Assembly: GCA_021325525.1 (NCBI GenBank)
Contig: JAJPHB010000079.1
Span: 1 to 64,000, forward strand
Reading direction: 5' to 3'
DNA from: Alphaproteobacteria bacterium
Lineage (GTDB): Bacteria > Pseudomonadota > Alphaproteobacteria > ATCC43930 > CGMCC-115725
Length of the DNA: 64,000 nucleotides
Made by a program: the position numbers and the translations under genes. Shown here piece after piece: positions 52,591-60,567 of the stretch. Under the pieces are notes generated by a model, which saw only the letters and a list, made by a program, of their open reading frames with translations, ran no database searches and was not told the origin of the DNA. The first letter of the stretch is position 1. Every line of letters begins with the position of its first letter.

Positions 52591-53172
52591 CTAGGGCTTG
52601 GCGCTGCCCGACGGGTCGGACGCGCCGTAGCCGCCATCGAAGACGTTGCTGTTCTTGACGCGGTCCCACATCGACGACTTCTTGTTCGCCGTATCGGCGG
52701 CGCCCGTCGGCTTCTGCGGGAAATAGACGATGCAGAGCGCGCCGTATTCGAATTTGATGTCCTCGGTCGGCGCCGGGTCGCCATGCTTCCATTCGATGTT
52801 GGAGATGGCGACCATCTTGAAGAAGAACTGCAGATATTTGTAGCCGCTCTGCGACGCGGAGGAGCCGCCGGAGCGGCGCAGGAACAGCGCCACCTCCTGG
52901 TAATGGCCGCCGGCGCAGCAGGTGTGGAAGAGATAGGGCGAAGCCTTGTCGATCGACTTCGTCACCGCAAAGGAATCGAAGCTGACCTTGCCCGAACCGG
53001 CGCCGCCCGACATGCTGCCGATATTCGTCGGGTTGCTGGCGCCGAAGCTCCAATTCGAGATCTCGAAGGGGACCGGGCTCATCTTCGCCATGTCGCGGTC
53101 CTTGGTCTCGCCGTTGAGATCGACGGCGTTGTCGCCCTTCTTGGTGAATTGCAGAAATGCATCGATTGCCAT
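52591..53172 (-). CDS. Hcp tube protein, copy A
   Basis: This 193-residue Hcp (TssD) family protein forms hexameric rings that stack into the inner tube. It starts MAIDAFLQFTKKGDNAV and shows PFEISNWSFGAS, VTKSIDKASPYLFHTCCAGG, YQEVALFLRRSGG and FEYGALCIVYFPQK. The double cysteine lies at the loop typical for this subgroup. A C-terminal tail of roughly 25 residues is longer than in minimal Hcp. It lies just upstream of tagJ and is the third of three hcp genes in transcription order. Confidence 0.92.
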   Translation of the reverse strand: MAIDAFLQFTKKGDNAVDLNGETKDRDMAKMSPVPFEISNWSFGASNPTNIGSMSGGAGSGKVSFDSFAVTKSIDKASPYLFHTCCAGGHYQEVALFLRRSGGSSASQSGYKYLQFFFKMVAISNIEWKHGDPAPTEDIKFEYGALCIVYFPQKPTGAADTANKKSSMWDRVKNSNVFDGGYGASDPSGSAKP

Positions 53173-53325
53173 GAGAACTCTCCCTCAAATCCTGTGCTGC
53201 ACGCCGGCCGCCGGCGCCTCGCATGCGGGCGCGCCGGACCGCCTTGCCGTGCGCGCGCCGCAGAGCCGCCCGGGCCGCTGCGCGTCATCGAGATACCAAG
53301 TCGCCACCAGCATCGCCGCGGCGCC

Positions 53326-53862
53326 TCAGATGGCCGCGTCGTAATCGGCCGAGTTGGTCACCTGGCTCCATTGCGTCGTCGCGGCCTCGCCGAGGCCGCC
53401 GGTCTGCTTCTGCGCCGTGTATTTGAATTGCAGCGCGCCGTAGTCGAAGCTGATGGTCTCGGTCGGCACCTCGCCGTTCGACCACTGGATGTTCGAGACC
53501 ATGACGAGCTTGAAGCCGATCTGGAGGTAGGTCTGCCCGCTCTGCGAGGGAGTGCCGCCGGCGCGGCGGACGAAGAGGTTGAGCTCCTTGTAGTGGCCGC
53601 CGACGCAGCAGGTGTAGAAGAGGTTGGGCGAGGCCGAATCGATGTTCTTGGTGACGCGGAACGGCTCGAACTTCGCCTTGCCGGTGCCGCCGCCCGCCTT
53701 CGAGCTGCCGATGCTCACCGGCAGCGAAACCGAGAAGCCCCAGTCGCTGATCTCGAAGGGCGCCGGGCTCATCGCCTTCATTTGCTGGTCCTGCGTCTCG
53801 CCGATCAGCTCCGGCGCGCCGTCTCCCGTCGAGGTGAATTGAAGAAATGCATCGACCGCCAT
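53326..53862 (-). CDS. Hcp tube protein, copy B
   Basis: This 178-residue Hcp family protein is clearly paralogous to copy A (MAVDAFLQFTSTGDGAPEL, PFEISDWGFSVS, VTKNIDSASPNLFYTCCVGG, YKELNLFVRRAGG, FDYGALQFKYTAQK), with many substitutions. It has a short, acidic C-terminal tail. It is the middle gene of three. A 150-bp gap follows before copy A, so separate translation or a processing site is possible. Confidence 0.92.
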   Translation of the reverse strand: MAVDAFLQFTSTGDGAPELIGETQDQQMKAMSPAPFEISDWGFSVSLPVSIGSSKAGGGTGKAKFEPFRVTKNIDSASPNLFYTCCVGGHYKELNLFVRRAGGTPSQSGQTYLQIGFKLVMVSNIQWSNGEVPTETISFDYGALQFKYTAQKQTGGLGEAATTQWSQVTNSADYDAAI

Positions 53863-53986
53863 AGCTCAAGTCTCCTTCAAGGCTCCTGTTGTCGGATGGC
53901 GTTACGGAGCGCATCCTTCCGGCTTTTCGCCGCGCCGGCAGTACATTCCGTCACACCCTGTTCGCGTACCCCCTCATGCCGTCTTC

Positions 53987-54658
53987 TTAGACTCCGTCCT
54001 CGCCGCCATCGCTCGACCCGTCCGGCAGCGCGAATTCGGCGGATTTCGCCGCGTTCTCCCGGCCGCCCGTATGCTTCTGCGGCCAGTATTCGATCTTCAT
54101 CGAGCGATAGCTGAGCTGTACGGTCTCGAGCGGCGGCGCTTCCGCGCCGCCGGTCGTCCAGTCCATGTTGGTGACGACCACCTGGCCGAAGGTGATCTTG
54201 AGAAAGACATGTCCGGCGGCGGCGATCGTGCCGCCGGCGCGGCGCTGGATGAGGCAGACCTCGTCATAGGTCGCATTGGTGCAGAGCGCCTGGAAGAGGC
54301 CGGGCGTGCCGGAATCGACGGCCTTGCTGAAGGTGAAGTTGTTCAGCTTCGGCTTCGGCAGCCAATTGGCATTGCCGGATTTCCCCGCGGCGGCCTTGGC
54401 CTTCTTGAGCTGATAGGGCCAGAGCGCCTCGATCGAGAGGCCGAGCTGGTAGGATTGGAGCTCGATGGGAGATCCGGCGATCGCCTCCTTGCGGTCGATT
54501 CCGGCCGAGGCGCCGTCATCCTTGCCGCTGCCCGCCGACCCCTTCGACGACGGAACGAGCGCCAGATCCGTCGTCTCGCCTTCGATCGCGACCGTGTCGC
54601 CGGCCTTGTTCTTCTTGAAGTAGAGAAAGGCGTCGAGCGCTTCGGAGGTTCTGGCCAT
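53987..54658 (-). CDS. Hcp tube protein, divergent copy C
   Basis: This 223-residue Hcp-like protein has a recognisable fold (ALDAFLYFKKNKAGD, FTFSKAVDSGTPGLFQALC, YDEVCLIQRRAGG, LSYRSMKIEYWPQKHTGG). It carries about 30-40 extra residues around positions 36-100, including a Gly/Ser/Asp-rich loop (SSKGSAGSGKDDGASAG), and only one of the two cysteines seen in copies A and B. It lies directly after tssC (21-bp gap), the position of a structural hcp in many loci. It could form its own tube or act as a specialised ring. Confidence 0.87.
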   Translation of the reverse strand: MARTSEALDAFLYFKKNKAGDTVAIEGETTDLALVPSSKGSAGSGKDDGASAGIDRKEAIAGSPIELQSYQLGLSIEALWPYQLKKAKAAAGKSGNANWLPKPKLNNFTFSKAVDSGTPGLFQALCTNATYDEVCLIQRRAGGTIAAAGHVFLKITFGQVVVTNMDWTTGGAEAPPLETVQLSYRSMKIEYWPQKHTGGRENAAKSAEFALPDGSSDGGEDGV

Positions 54659-54679
54659 GGCGGGCGCGGGTCCGTCCGG

Positions 54680-56176
54680 TTATTTGCCGGACGGCATCTT
54701 GGAGACGAGGCGGAGCGACACCGTCAGCCCTTCGAGCTGGTAATGCGGCCGCAGGTAGAAGCGCGACTGGTAGTAGCCGGGATTGCCTTCGATCGGCTCG
54801 ACCTCGACCTTGGCCTCGCGCAGCGGCTTCATCGCCTTGGTGACCTCGCTCGAAATCTGCGGCGAGCTGTCGACATATTGCGAGATCCAGCTATTGAGCC
54901 AGGCCTCCATGTCCTCGCGCTCCTTGAAGGAGCCGATCTTGTCGCGGACGATGCATTTCAAGTAATGCGCGAAGCGGCAGCTCGCGAAGAGATAGGGCAG
55001 GCGCGCCGAGATCTCGGCATTGGCCGTCGCGTCCGGATTCTCGTATTGCGTCGGCTTCTGCAGCGACTGCGCGCCGATGAAGGCGGCATAGTCGGTGTTC
55101 TTGCGATGGATGAGCGGCATGAAGCCGTTCTTCGCCAGCTCGGCCTCCCGGCGGTCGCTGATCGCGATCTCGGTCGGGCATTTCGCCTCGACGCCGCCGT
55201 CATCGGTGGGGAAGGTGTGCGTCGGCAGGCCTTCGACGAGGCCGCCCGATTCGATGCCGCGGATGCGCGAGCACCAGCCGTAGAGCTTGAAGGAGCGGTT
55301 GATGTTGACGGCCATCGCATAGGCCGAGTTGGCCCAGGTGTATTTCGAGTGGTCGGCGCCCTCGGTTTCCTCCTCGAAGGCGAATTCGTCGACGGGGTTG
55401 GTCTTGGCGCCGTAGGGCATGCGCGCCAGGAAGCGCGGCATGGTGAGGCCGATATAGCGCGAATCCTCGGATTCGCGCAGCGAGCGCCAGGCGGCGTATT
55501 CCGGCGTCTGGAAGATCTTGGTGAGGTCGCGCGGATTGGCGAGCTCCTGCCAGGACTCCATCTGCATGACGCCGGGATCGGCGGCGGCGATGAAGGGCGC
55601 GTGCGCCGCCGCCGCGATCTGGGCGATGCCGGAGAGCAGCTCGACGTCGGGCGGGCTGTGGTCGAAGTAATAGTCGCCGACGAGGCAGCCATAGGGCTCG
55701 CCGCCGAACTGGCCGTATTCCTCCTCGTAGATCTTCTTGAAGATGGGGCTCTGATCCCAGGCCGTGCCCTTGAACTTCTTCAAGGTGCGCGCGAGCTCCT
55801 TCTTCGAGATGTTGAGGACGCGGATCTTCAACATCTCGTCGGTTTCGGTATTGGTGACGAGATGATGGAGGCCGCGCCAGGCGGACTCCAATTGCTGGAA
55901 GTCGGGATGATGGATGATCTTGTTGATCTGCTCGGTGAGCTTGGCATCGATCGCGGCGATGATCGCCTCGATGGTGCGCAGCGCGTCCGAGCCGATGAGC
56001 TTGGTGTCGGCGAGGGCGTGCTCGGCGAGGGTCTGCACCGCCGTCGCCACGGCCTCCTTCGCCGTGTCGGTCTTCGGCTTGAACTCCTTCTGCAGGAGCG
56101 AGGAGAACTCGTTCAGCTCGATCTGGCCGGCGACAGCCTCCTGGGCCTGGGTCTGCGGGCTTGCCATCGCGGTCAC
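54680..56176 (-). CDS. tssC: T6SS contractile sheath large subunit TssC
   Basis: This 498-residue VipB/EvpB-family sheath protein contains IHHPDFQQLESAWRGLHHLV, YGCLVGDYYFDHSPPDVELL, AAAHAPFIAAADP, YIGLTMPRFLARMPYG, WANSAYAMAVNIN, then the complete C-terminal half (ARLPYLFASCRFAHYLKCI, YYQSRFYLRPHYQLEGL). It starts in ATGA overlap with the tssB stop, as expected for stoichiometric sheath subunits. Confidence 0.96.
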   Translation of the reverse strand: MTAMASPQTQAQEAVAGQIELNEFSSLLQKEFKPKTDTAKEAVATAVQTLAEHALADTKLIGSDALRTIEAIIAAIDAKLTEQINKIIHHPDFQQLESAWRGLHHLVTNTETDEMLKIRVLNISKKELARTLKKFKGTAWDQSPIFKKIYEEEYGQFGGEPYGCLVGDYYFDHSPPDVELLSGIAQIAAAAHAPFIAAADPGVMQMESWQELANPRDLTKIFQTPEYAAWRSLRESEDSRYIGLTMPRFLARMPYGAKTNPVDEFAFEEETEGADHSKYTWANSAYAMAVNINRSFKLYGWCSRIRGIESGGLVEGLPTHTFPTDDGGVEAKCPTEIAISDRREAELAKNGFMPLIHRKNTDYAAFIGAQSLQKPTQYENPDATANAEISARLPYLFASCRFAHYLKCIVRDKIGSFKEREDMEAWLNSWISQYVDSSPQISSEVTKAMKPLREAKVEVEPIEGNPGYYQSRFYLRPHYQLEGLTVSLRLVSKMPSGK

Positions 56177-56694
56177 TCTCCCTTCGCTTCGTCGGCGGCC
56201 TCGGCCTTCGGCGCCGAGGCCAGCGCCTGCATCAGCGCCGGATCGGCGAGGACCTTATTGAGCAAGGTCTCGGCGCCGGTCTTGCCGTCCATATAGGTCA
56301 AGAGGTTCGAGAGCTGGGTGCGCGCCTCGAGCAGCTTGTTGAGCGCATCGACCTTGCGCGCCACCGCGGCCGGCGAGAAATCGTCCATGCTCTCGAAGGT
56401 GAGATCGACCGCGAGGTTGCCTTCGCCGGTCAGCGTGTTCTCGACATTGAAGGCGACGCGCGGCTTCATCGATTTGAGGCGCGCATCGAAATTGTCGATG
56501 TCGATCTCCAGCATCTTGCGGTCGGCAACGGGCGCCAGCGGCTCGGCCGGCTTGCCCGAGAGATCAGCCATGACGCCCATGACGAAGGGCAGCTGGATCT
56601 TCTTCTCCGACCCGTAGACCTCGACGTCATATTCGATCTGGACGCGCGGCGCGCGGTTCCGGGCAATGAATTTCTGACTATTGGCTTTGGCCAT
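56173..56694 (-). CDS. tssB: T6SS contractile sheath small subunit TssB
   Basis: This 173-residue VipA-family protein has RVQIEYDVEVYGSEKKIQLP, FVMGVMADLSGKPAEPLAPV, LEIDIDNFDARLKSMKPRVA and FESMDDFSPAAVARKVDALN. It has a typical C-terminal helix for ClpV/TssC contacts. tssC follows in ATGA overlap. A Shine-Dalgarno sequence (TAGGAG) lies upstream. Confidence 0.96.
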   Translation of the reverse strand: MAKANSQKFIARNRAPRVQIEYDVEVYGSEKKIQLPFVMGVMADLSGKPAEPLAPVADRKMLEIDIDNFDARLKSMKPRVAFNVENTLTGEGNLAVDLTFESMDDFSPAAVARKVDALNKLLEARTQLSNLLTYMDGKTGAETLLNKVLADPALMQALASAPKAEAADEAKGE

Positions 56695-56771
56695 GGCTCT
56701 CGTGCTCCTATCCTCGGGTCGGCAGACCCGGAATTCGGCGTTCTATTCGGTCGCTTTCTTCTACCACCGAT

Positions 56772-57836
56772 CTATTGGTTGTCCTCGTCCCTGATGCCGG
56801 CGATGACGTTCAATTGCGGGACCCCGTCGGGGGTCATGTCGCGCAGAATATCGATGAAATTCATGGTCGCGAGGCGCTTGGCGCGTTCGAGCAGCAGCGG
56901 CACCGGGCTCGACGGCTCATGATCGGCATAGTAGCGGCAGATCTTGTCGAGCAGCAGCGTGACATCGGCGCGGCCGCGAATGACGCCGCCGCCCCCGCCG
57001 CCGCCCGGCGCCGCGGCGTCGGGCTGCGCCGCGGTCGCGTCTTCGCCCTCGGCGGCTTCGCCCTCGCCGACGCCGCGCTTCGCCAATTGCTGGTCGAGGA
57101 GCCCCTTGATGTCGCGCAGCAGCACGCGCAGCGGCTCGAGATCGGGGCCGCTCGCGGCGCCCAGCGCAGAGCCGAGCGCGGCTTCGATGGCGCCCACCGC
57201 CTCGATCGCGCCGGCGGCCGCCTCTTGCGCGGCAGCGAGGACCTCGACGGGGGAATCGGCAAAGGCGGCCTCGATCGTCGCCGAATCGGGCAGCCTCTCC
57301 TCCTCTTGCCCCTTCTTCGGCGGCGGCAGCGGCATGAGGCCGCTGGCGATGGCGAAATCGCGGTAGGAGACGCGGCCGAACTGACGCGACTGGGTCAGCG
57401 GGCAGGCGCGCAAGGGCCGCAGCATCGCCTCGCCGTCGCAGAGCGAGGCGATGATGTTGATGCGCGCGCTCGGATCGTTGTCATCCTCGGGATCGAGCTG
57501 CGGATGCACGCTGTCCCAATATCGCGCGAGATACCCGTGGATCAGCTCGAGGCCATCCTTCAACCCCTCGAGCCCGGCGAGCTTCAGCGCCGCCCGCGTC
57601 AGATAGACGGCGACGCGCAGATCCTTGGAGCGGGCGCAGAGCTCGAGGGCGATGCGCTCGACCTCGCGCCAATCCGGCTCCTCGGCGGCGACGATGGTGT
57701 CGCCGAGCTCCTGCTCGGGCTTGCCGCGCGCCGCCGTTTCGAGCTCGATATACTGGGCGTCGTACTCGATGGCCTCGCCGCTCGGAGAGTCGGCGGAGAT
57801 CGGCTCGAGCAGAGCCGCAATGTCAATCGCCGTCAT
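56772..57836 (-). CDS. tssA: T6SS cap/baseplate protein TssA
   Basis: This 354-residue protein has an N-terminal ImpA domain (ALLEPISADSPSGEAIEYD, EEPDWREVERIALEL, SKDLRVAVYLTRAALKLAGL, GLELIHGYLARYWDSVHPQL). A middle linker with a poly-Gly run follows (residues about 255-295). The C-terminus is short (LLLDKICRYYADHEPSSPVP, LERAKRLATMNFIDILRDM), matching the short-C-terminal TssA class. It is the first gene of the minus-strand T6SS operon. Confidence 0.94.
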   Translation of the reverse strand: MTAIDIAALLEPISADSPSGEAIEYDAQYIELETAARGKPEQELGDTIVAAEEPDWREVERIALELCARSKDLRVAVYLTRAALKLAGLEGLKDGLELIHGYLARYWDSVHPQLDPEDDNDPSARINIIASLCDGEAMLRPLRACPLTQSRQFGRVSYRDFAIASGLMPLPPPKKGQEEERLPDSATIEAAFADSPVEVLAAAQEAAAGAIEAVGAIEAALGSALGAASGPDLEPLRVLLRDIKGLLDQQLAKRGVGEGEAAEGEDATAAQPDAAAPGGGGGGGVIRGRADVTLLLDKICRYYADHEPSSPVPLLLERAKRLATMNFIDILRDMTPDGVPQLNVIAGIRDEDNQ

Positions 57837-58148
57837 GACCTACCCGCTCCGGGCGGCTTGTCCCCGTCGCCGTGCCCGAAGCCCCTCCTTGCCGCATTCT
57901 CCCCCGCTCGCTCCCGCTCCCGGGTATCCAGCACCGCCCGAACACCCGCCGGCGTCCCCGGTCCCCGTATTCACGGTTGAGCGCGTGTCCCTCGACACAC
58001 GAGGCTACGCTGCCGCGTCCTTCGGAAAAGATCAATTGAAATCTTGCCGGCGTCGGTATCGCATCGGTGGAAGCCGATGATTGACGCGGCCGTGAGGGTG
58101 CCGGATATTGGGCGATGATTTCCCGCCGTCTCGCCAGGAGGGCGTGCT
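57837..58148. promoter_or_regulatory. Divergent T6SS promoter region
   Basis: This 312-bp gap lies between the tssA operon (minus) and the tssK operon (plus). I find no gene. The tssA-proximal half is C-rich. The other half is less GC-rich around 58025-58045 and includes the palindrome TCAATTGA (58032-58039). No convincing -24/-12 motif is visible. The right end carries a strong Shine-Dalgarno sequence (AGGAGG, 58136-58141) seven bases before the TTG at 58149. Confidence 0.5.
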
Positions 58149-58391
58149 TTGCCGCAGATGGTGATTGCATATTTCAACGAGACTTGGTGGTTGGTTAAGG
58201 GCGAAAGCCATCTCGACGACGTGCTCGCCGCCAAGGAGTCGGCCGAACTCGACATCTCGCTCCTGACCTGCAGCGCCTGGACGCAGGTGATGCAGCTCTG
58301 GGAAAATCCGGAATTCGGCCGCATGCCATGGGCGATCAACCCCAAGATCATCGAGCGGCTGAAGACGCGCGAGCGGACGACCCAGGGCTGA
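58149..58391 (+). CDS. Small T6SS-linked protein of unknown function
   Basis: This 80-codon ORF starts at TTG with an ideally spaced AGGAGG; an ATG three codons later is less well placed. The sequence is not GC-shadow-like: balanced composition, Trp-rich, with a mix of acidic and aliphatic residues (VIAYFNETWWLVKGES, DISLLTCSAWTQVMQLWEN, GRMPWAINPKIIERLKTRE). There is no signal peptide or membrane helix. It is the first gene of the tssK-tagH-tssJ-tssL direction, 73 bp before tssK. I do not recognise the family. Possible roles include a regulator or small baseplate accessory. Confidence 0.7.
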   Translation: MPQMVIAYFNETWWLVKGESHLDDVLAAKESAELDISLLTCSAWTQVMQLWENPEFGRMPWAINPKIIERLKTRERTTQG

Positions 58392-58464
58392 GGGGCGATG
58401 GCCGGCCGCCCGGCGCCCGGCGCCGACGGACATCCTCGCGGAAGGCAAGAACAGGGACGCGCCG

Positions 58465-59802
58465 ATGTCGTGGGATAACAGGGTCATCTGGTCCGAGGGG
58501 CTGTTCCTCCGGCCGCAGCATTTCCAGCAGGCCGACCGCTATTTCGAGCGCCTCGTCCGCAGCCGCGTCGGCAGCTTGCGTCCCTATCCCTGGGGCCTCA
58601 CCGCGCTGAAGCTCAACCGCGAGTTGCTGAGCCTCGGCAAATTCGCCATCGAGGAGGCGAAAGGGGTGCTGGAGGACGGCACGCCCTTCAGCATCCCCGA
58701 TGATGCCGACCATCCGCCGCCCCTCGACATCGCCGAGAATACGCGCAACAGCGTCATCTATCTCGCCCTACCCGCCTACCAGCCGGGCGCGCAGGAGGCG
58801 GCGCCGGCCGACGCGACCGAGACCGTGGCGCGCCTTGCCGTGCACGAGCAGGAGGTCATCGACACGACCGCGCCCGGCCGAGCCGGAATCGGCATCGAGA
58901 TCGGCAAGCTGCGGCTGCGCCTCGTCCCTGAGGAGGCCGACCGCGCCGGCCTCGTCTGCCTCGGCCTCGCCCGCATCACTGAGATCCGCGCCGACAAGCA
59001 GATCGTCCTCGACGAGAGCTACATTCCACCCGCCCTCGACTGCGCCGCGGTGAAGAACCTCGCCGGCTTTCTCACCGAGATCCAGGGCCTGCTGCACCAC
59101 CGCGGCGAGGCGCTGGGCGGGCGCGTCGCCGATTCCGGGACGAAGGGCGTCGCCGAGATCGCCGATTTCATGCTGCTCCAGGTCGTGAACCGCTACGAGC
59201 CGCTCTTCTCGCATCTCGTCGCGGCGCATGCGGTGCATCCCGAGCGCTTCTACGCCCTCGCCGTCCAGCTTGCGGGCGAGCTCGCCACCTTCACGACGCC
59301 GGGCAAGCGGCCGGGCGCGTTCCCGCCCTATCGCCACGACGACCTCGCCGCCAGCTTCGCGCCGGTGATGCGCTCGATCCGCCAATCGCTGAGCGCGGTC
59401 CTCGAGCAGACGGCGGTGCCGATCCCGCTGCAAGCGCGCAAATACGGCGTTCATGTGGCGCCGATCGCCGACAAGACGCTGCTGACGACGGCGGCCTTCG
59501 TCCTCTCCGTCAAGGCGGCGATCGAGGCCGAGCGCTTGCGCCGCGCCTTCCCGACCCAGGTGAAGCTCGGCCCCGTCGAGAACATCAAGGAGCTCGTCAA
59601 CGTCGCCCTGCCCGGCATCGCCATCCGGCCGCTGCCCGTGGCGCCGCGCCAGATCCCCTATCACACGGGCGTCACATATTTCGAGCTCGACCGCACCAGC
59701 CCCTATTGGAAGGCGATGCAGACCTCGGGCGGCCTCGCCCTCCATGTCGCCGGCGACTTCCCCGGCCTCGAAATGGAGCTGTGGGCGATTCGCGGGCAGT
59801 GA
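58465..59802 (+). CDS. tssK: T6SS baseplate protein TssK
   Basis: This 445-residue ImpJ/VasE family protein connects the baseplate to the membrane complex. It has the hallmark N-terminus VIWSEGLFLRPQHFQQADRY, followed by GLTALKLNRELLSLGKFAI. In the C-terminal part it has LPGIAIRPLPVAPRQIPYH and YFELDRTSPYWKAM. It is followed by the DUF6931-like gene and tagH. Confidence 0.96.
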   Translation: MSWDNRVIWSEGLFLRPQHFQQADRYFERLVRSRVGSLRPYPWGLTALKLNRELLSLGKFAIEEAKGVLEDGTPFSIPDDADHPPPLDIAENTRNSVIYLALPAYQPGAQEAAPADATETVARLAVHEQEVIDTTAPGRAGIGIEIGKLRLRLVPEEADRAGLVCLGLARITEIRADKQIVLDESYIPPALDCAAVKNLAGFLTEIQGLLHHRGEALGGRVADSGTKGVAEIADFMLLQVVNRYEPLFSHLVAAHAVHPERFYALAVQLAGELATFTTPGKRPGAFPPYRHDDLAASFAPVMRSIRQSLSAVLEQTAVPIPLQARKYGVHVAPIADKTLLTTAAFVLSVKAAIEAERLRRAFPTQVKLGPVENIKELVNVALPGIAIRPLPVAPRQIPYHTGVTYFELDRTSPYWKAMQTSGGLALHVAGDFPGLEMELWAIRGQ

Positions 59803-59949
59803 GGCGGCCCGGGAGCCGACGGCCCTCGACCGACCATTCGGCCGGCCCCGCCTCGATTGTCACCGCCCGGGCGGCCATGCTAAGCCATGCCGTGCCGACC
59901 GAGGCGCCGGGCGCGCCGGGCGGCGGAGTGGTGCCGGGACGGAGCGGGG

Positions 59950-60543
59950 ATGGCGGGGAATCCGAAGCTCAAGATCAAGGCGGCGACGGCGCAGGAACTC
60001 TGCGCGCAATTCCAACTCTCGGCGGCGGCGAAGCCGCATCTCGAAGACGGCATCGCGCCGCTCGACTTCTTCGATGCGCTCGTCGCCAATGAGATTTATC
60101 CCGACGCGGTGCAGTTCATGGCGCGTGCACTGCCGAAGCGCGAAGCCGTGTGGTGGGCCTGCCTCTGCGCCCGCGAGGCGCCGCCCGCGGAGAACGCGCC
60201 GCCTCTGGCCGCGGCCATCGACGCGGCCGAGAGCTGGGTCCGCCGCCCCTCCGAAGAGACCCGGCGCCGGGCGCAGAAGGCGGCCGAGGCGATCGAGGCG
60301 TCGCATCCGGCGCGCTGGGCGGCGATGGGCGCCTTCTGGAGCGGCGGCAGCATCGCGCCGCCCGAGCTTGCCGAGGTGAAGCCGGCCGACGACATGACGG
60401 CGAAGGCGGTCGCGGGCGCCGTCTCGATGTCGGCCGCGCTCGATGCGAAGAGCGTCCAGCCGCGCTATCGCCGCTTCCTGGCCTATGGCCGCGACATCGC
60501 CAATGGCGGCACCGGCCGGCCCGCGGCGGCCGCCGCCGGCTGA
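59950..60543 (+). CDS. DUF6931-like T6SS-linked protein
   Basis: This 197-residue soluble, mostly helical protein contains ATAQELCAQFQLSAAAKPHL, PLDFFDALVANEIYPDAVQF, MARALPKREAVWWACLCARE and KSVQPRYRRFLAYGRDIANG. The central WWACLC-type segment is what I associate with the DUF6931 group; this assignment is from memory and unverified. The function is unknown. Its location between tssK and tagH, with a 24-bp gap to tagH, ties it to the secretion system. The start is MAGNPKLKIK, with a purine-rich sequence just upstream. Confidence 0.7.
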   Translation: MAGNPKLKIKAATAQELCAQFQLSAAAKPHLEDGIAPLDFFDALVANEIYPDAVQFMARALPKREAVWWACLCAREAPPAENAPPLAAAIDAAESWVRRPSEETRRRAQKAAEAIEASHPARWAAMGAFWSGGSIAPPELAEVKPADDMTAKAVAGAVSMSAALDAKSVQPRYRRFLAYGRDIANGGTGRPAAAAAG

Positions 60544-60567
60544 GCCGGCTCCGCCGCGATCGCGCCG

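Noticed and set aside
49324-56296. Long plus-strand open frames (718, 803 and 741 codons) antisense to the tss operon
   Set aside because: All are mirror frames of tssF, tagJ/hcp and hcp/tssC, and cross gene boundaries with no domain content.
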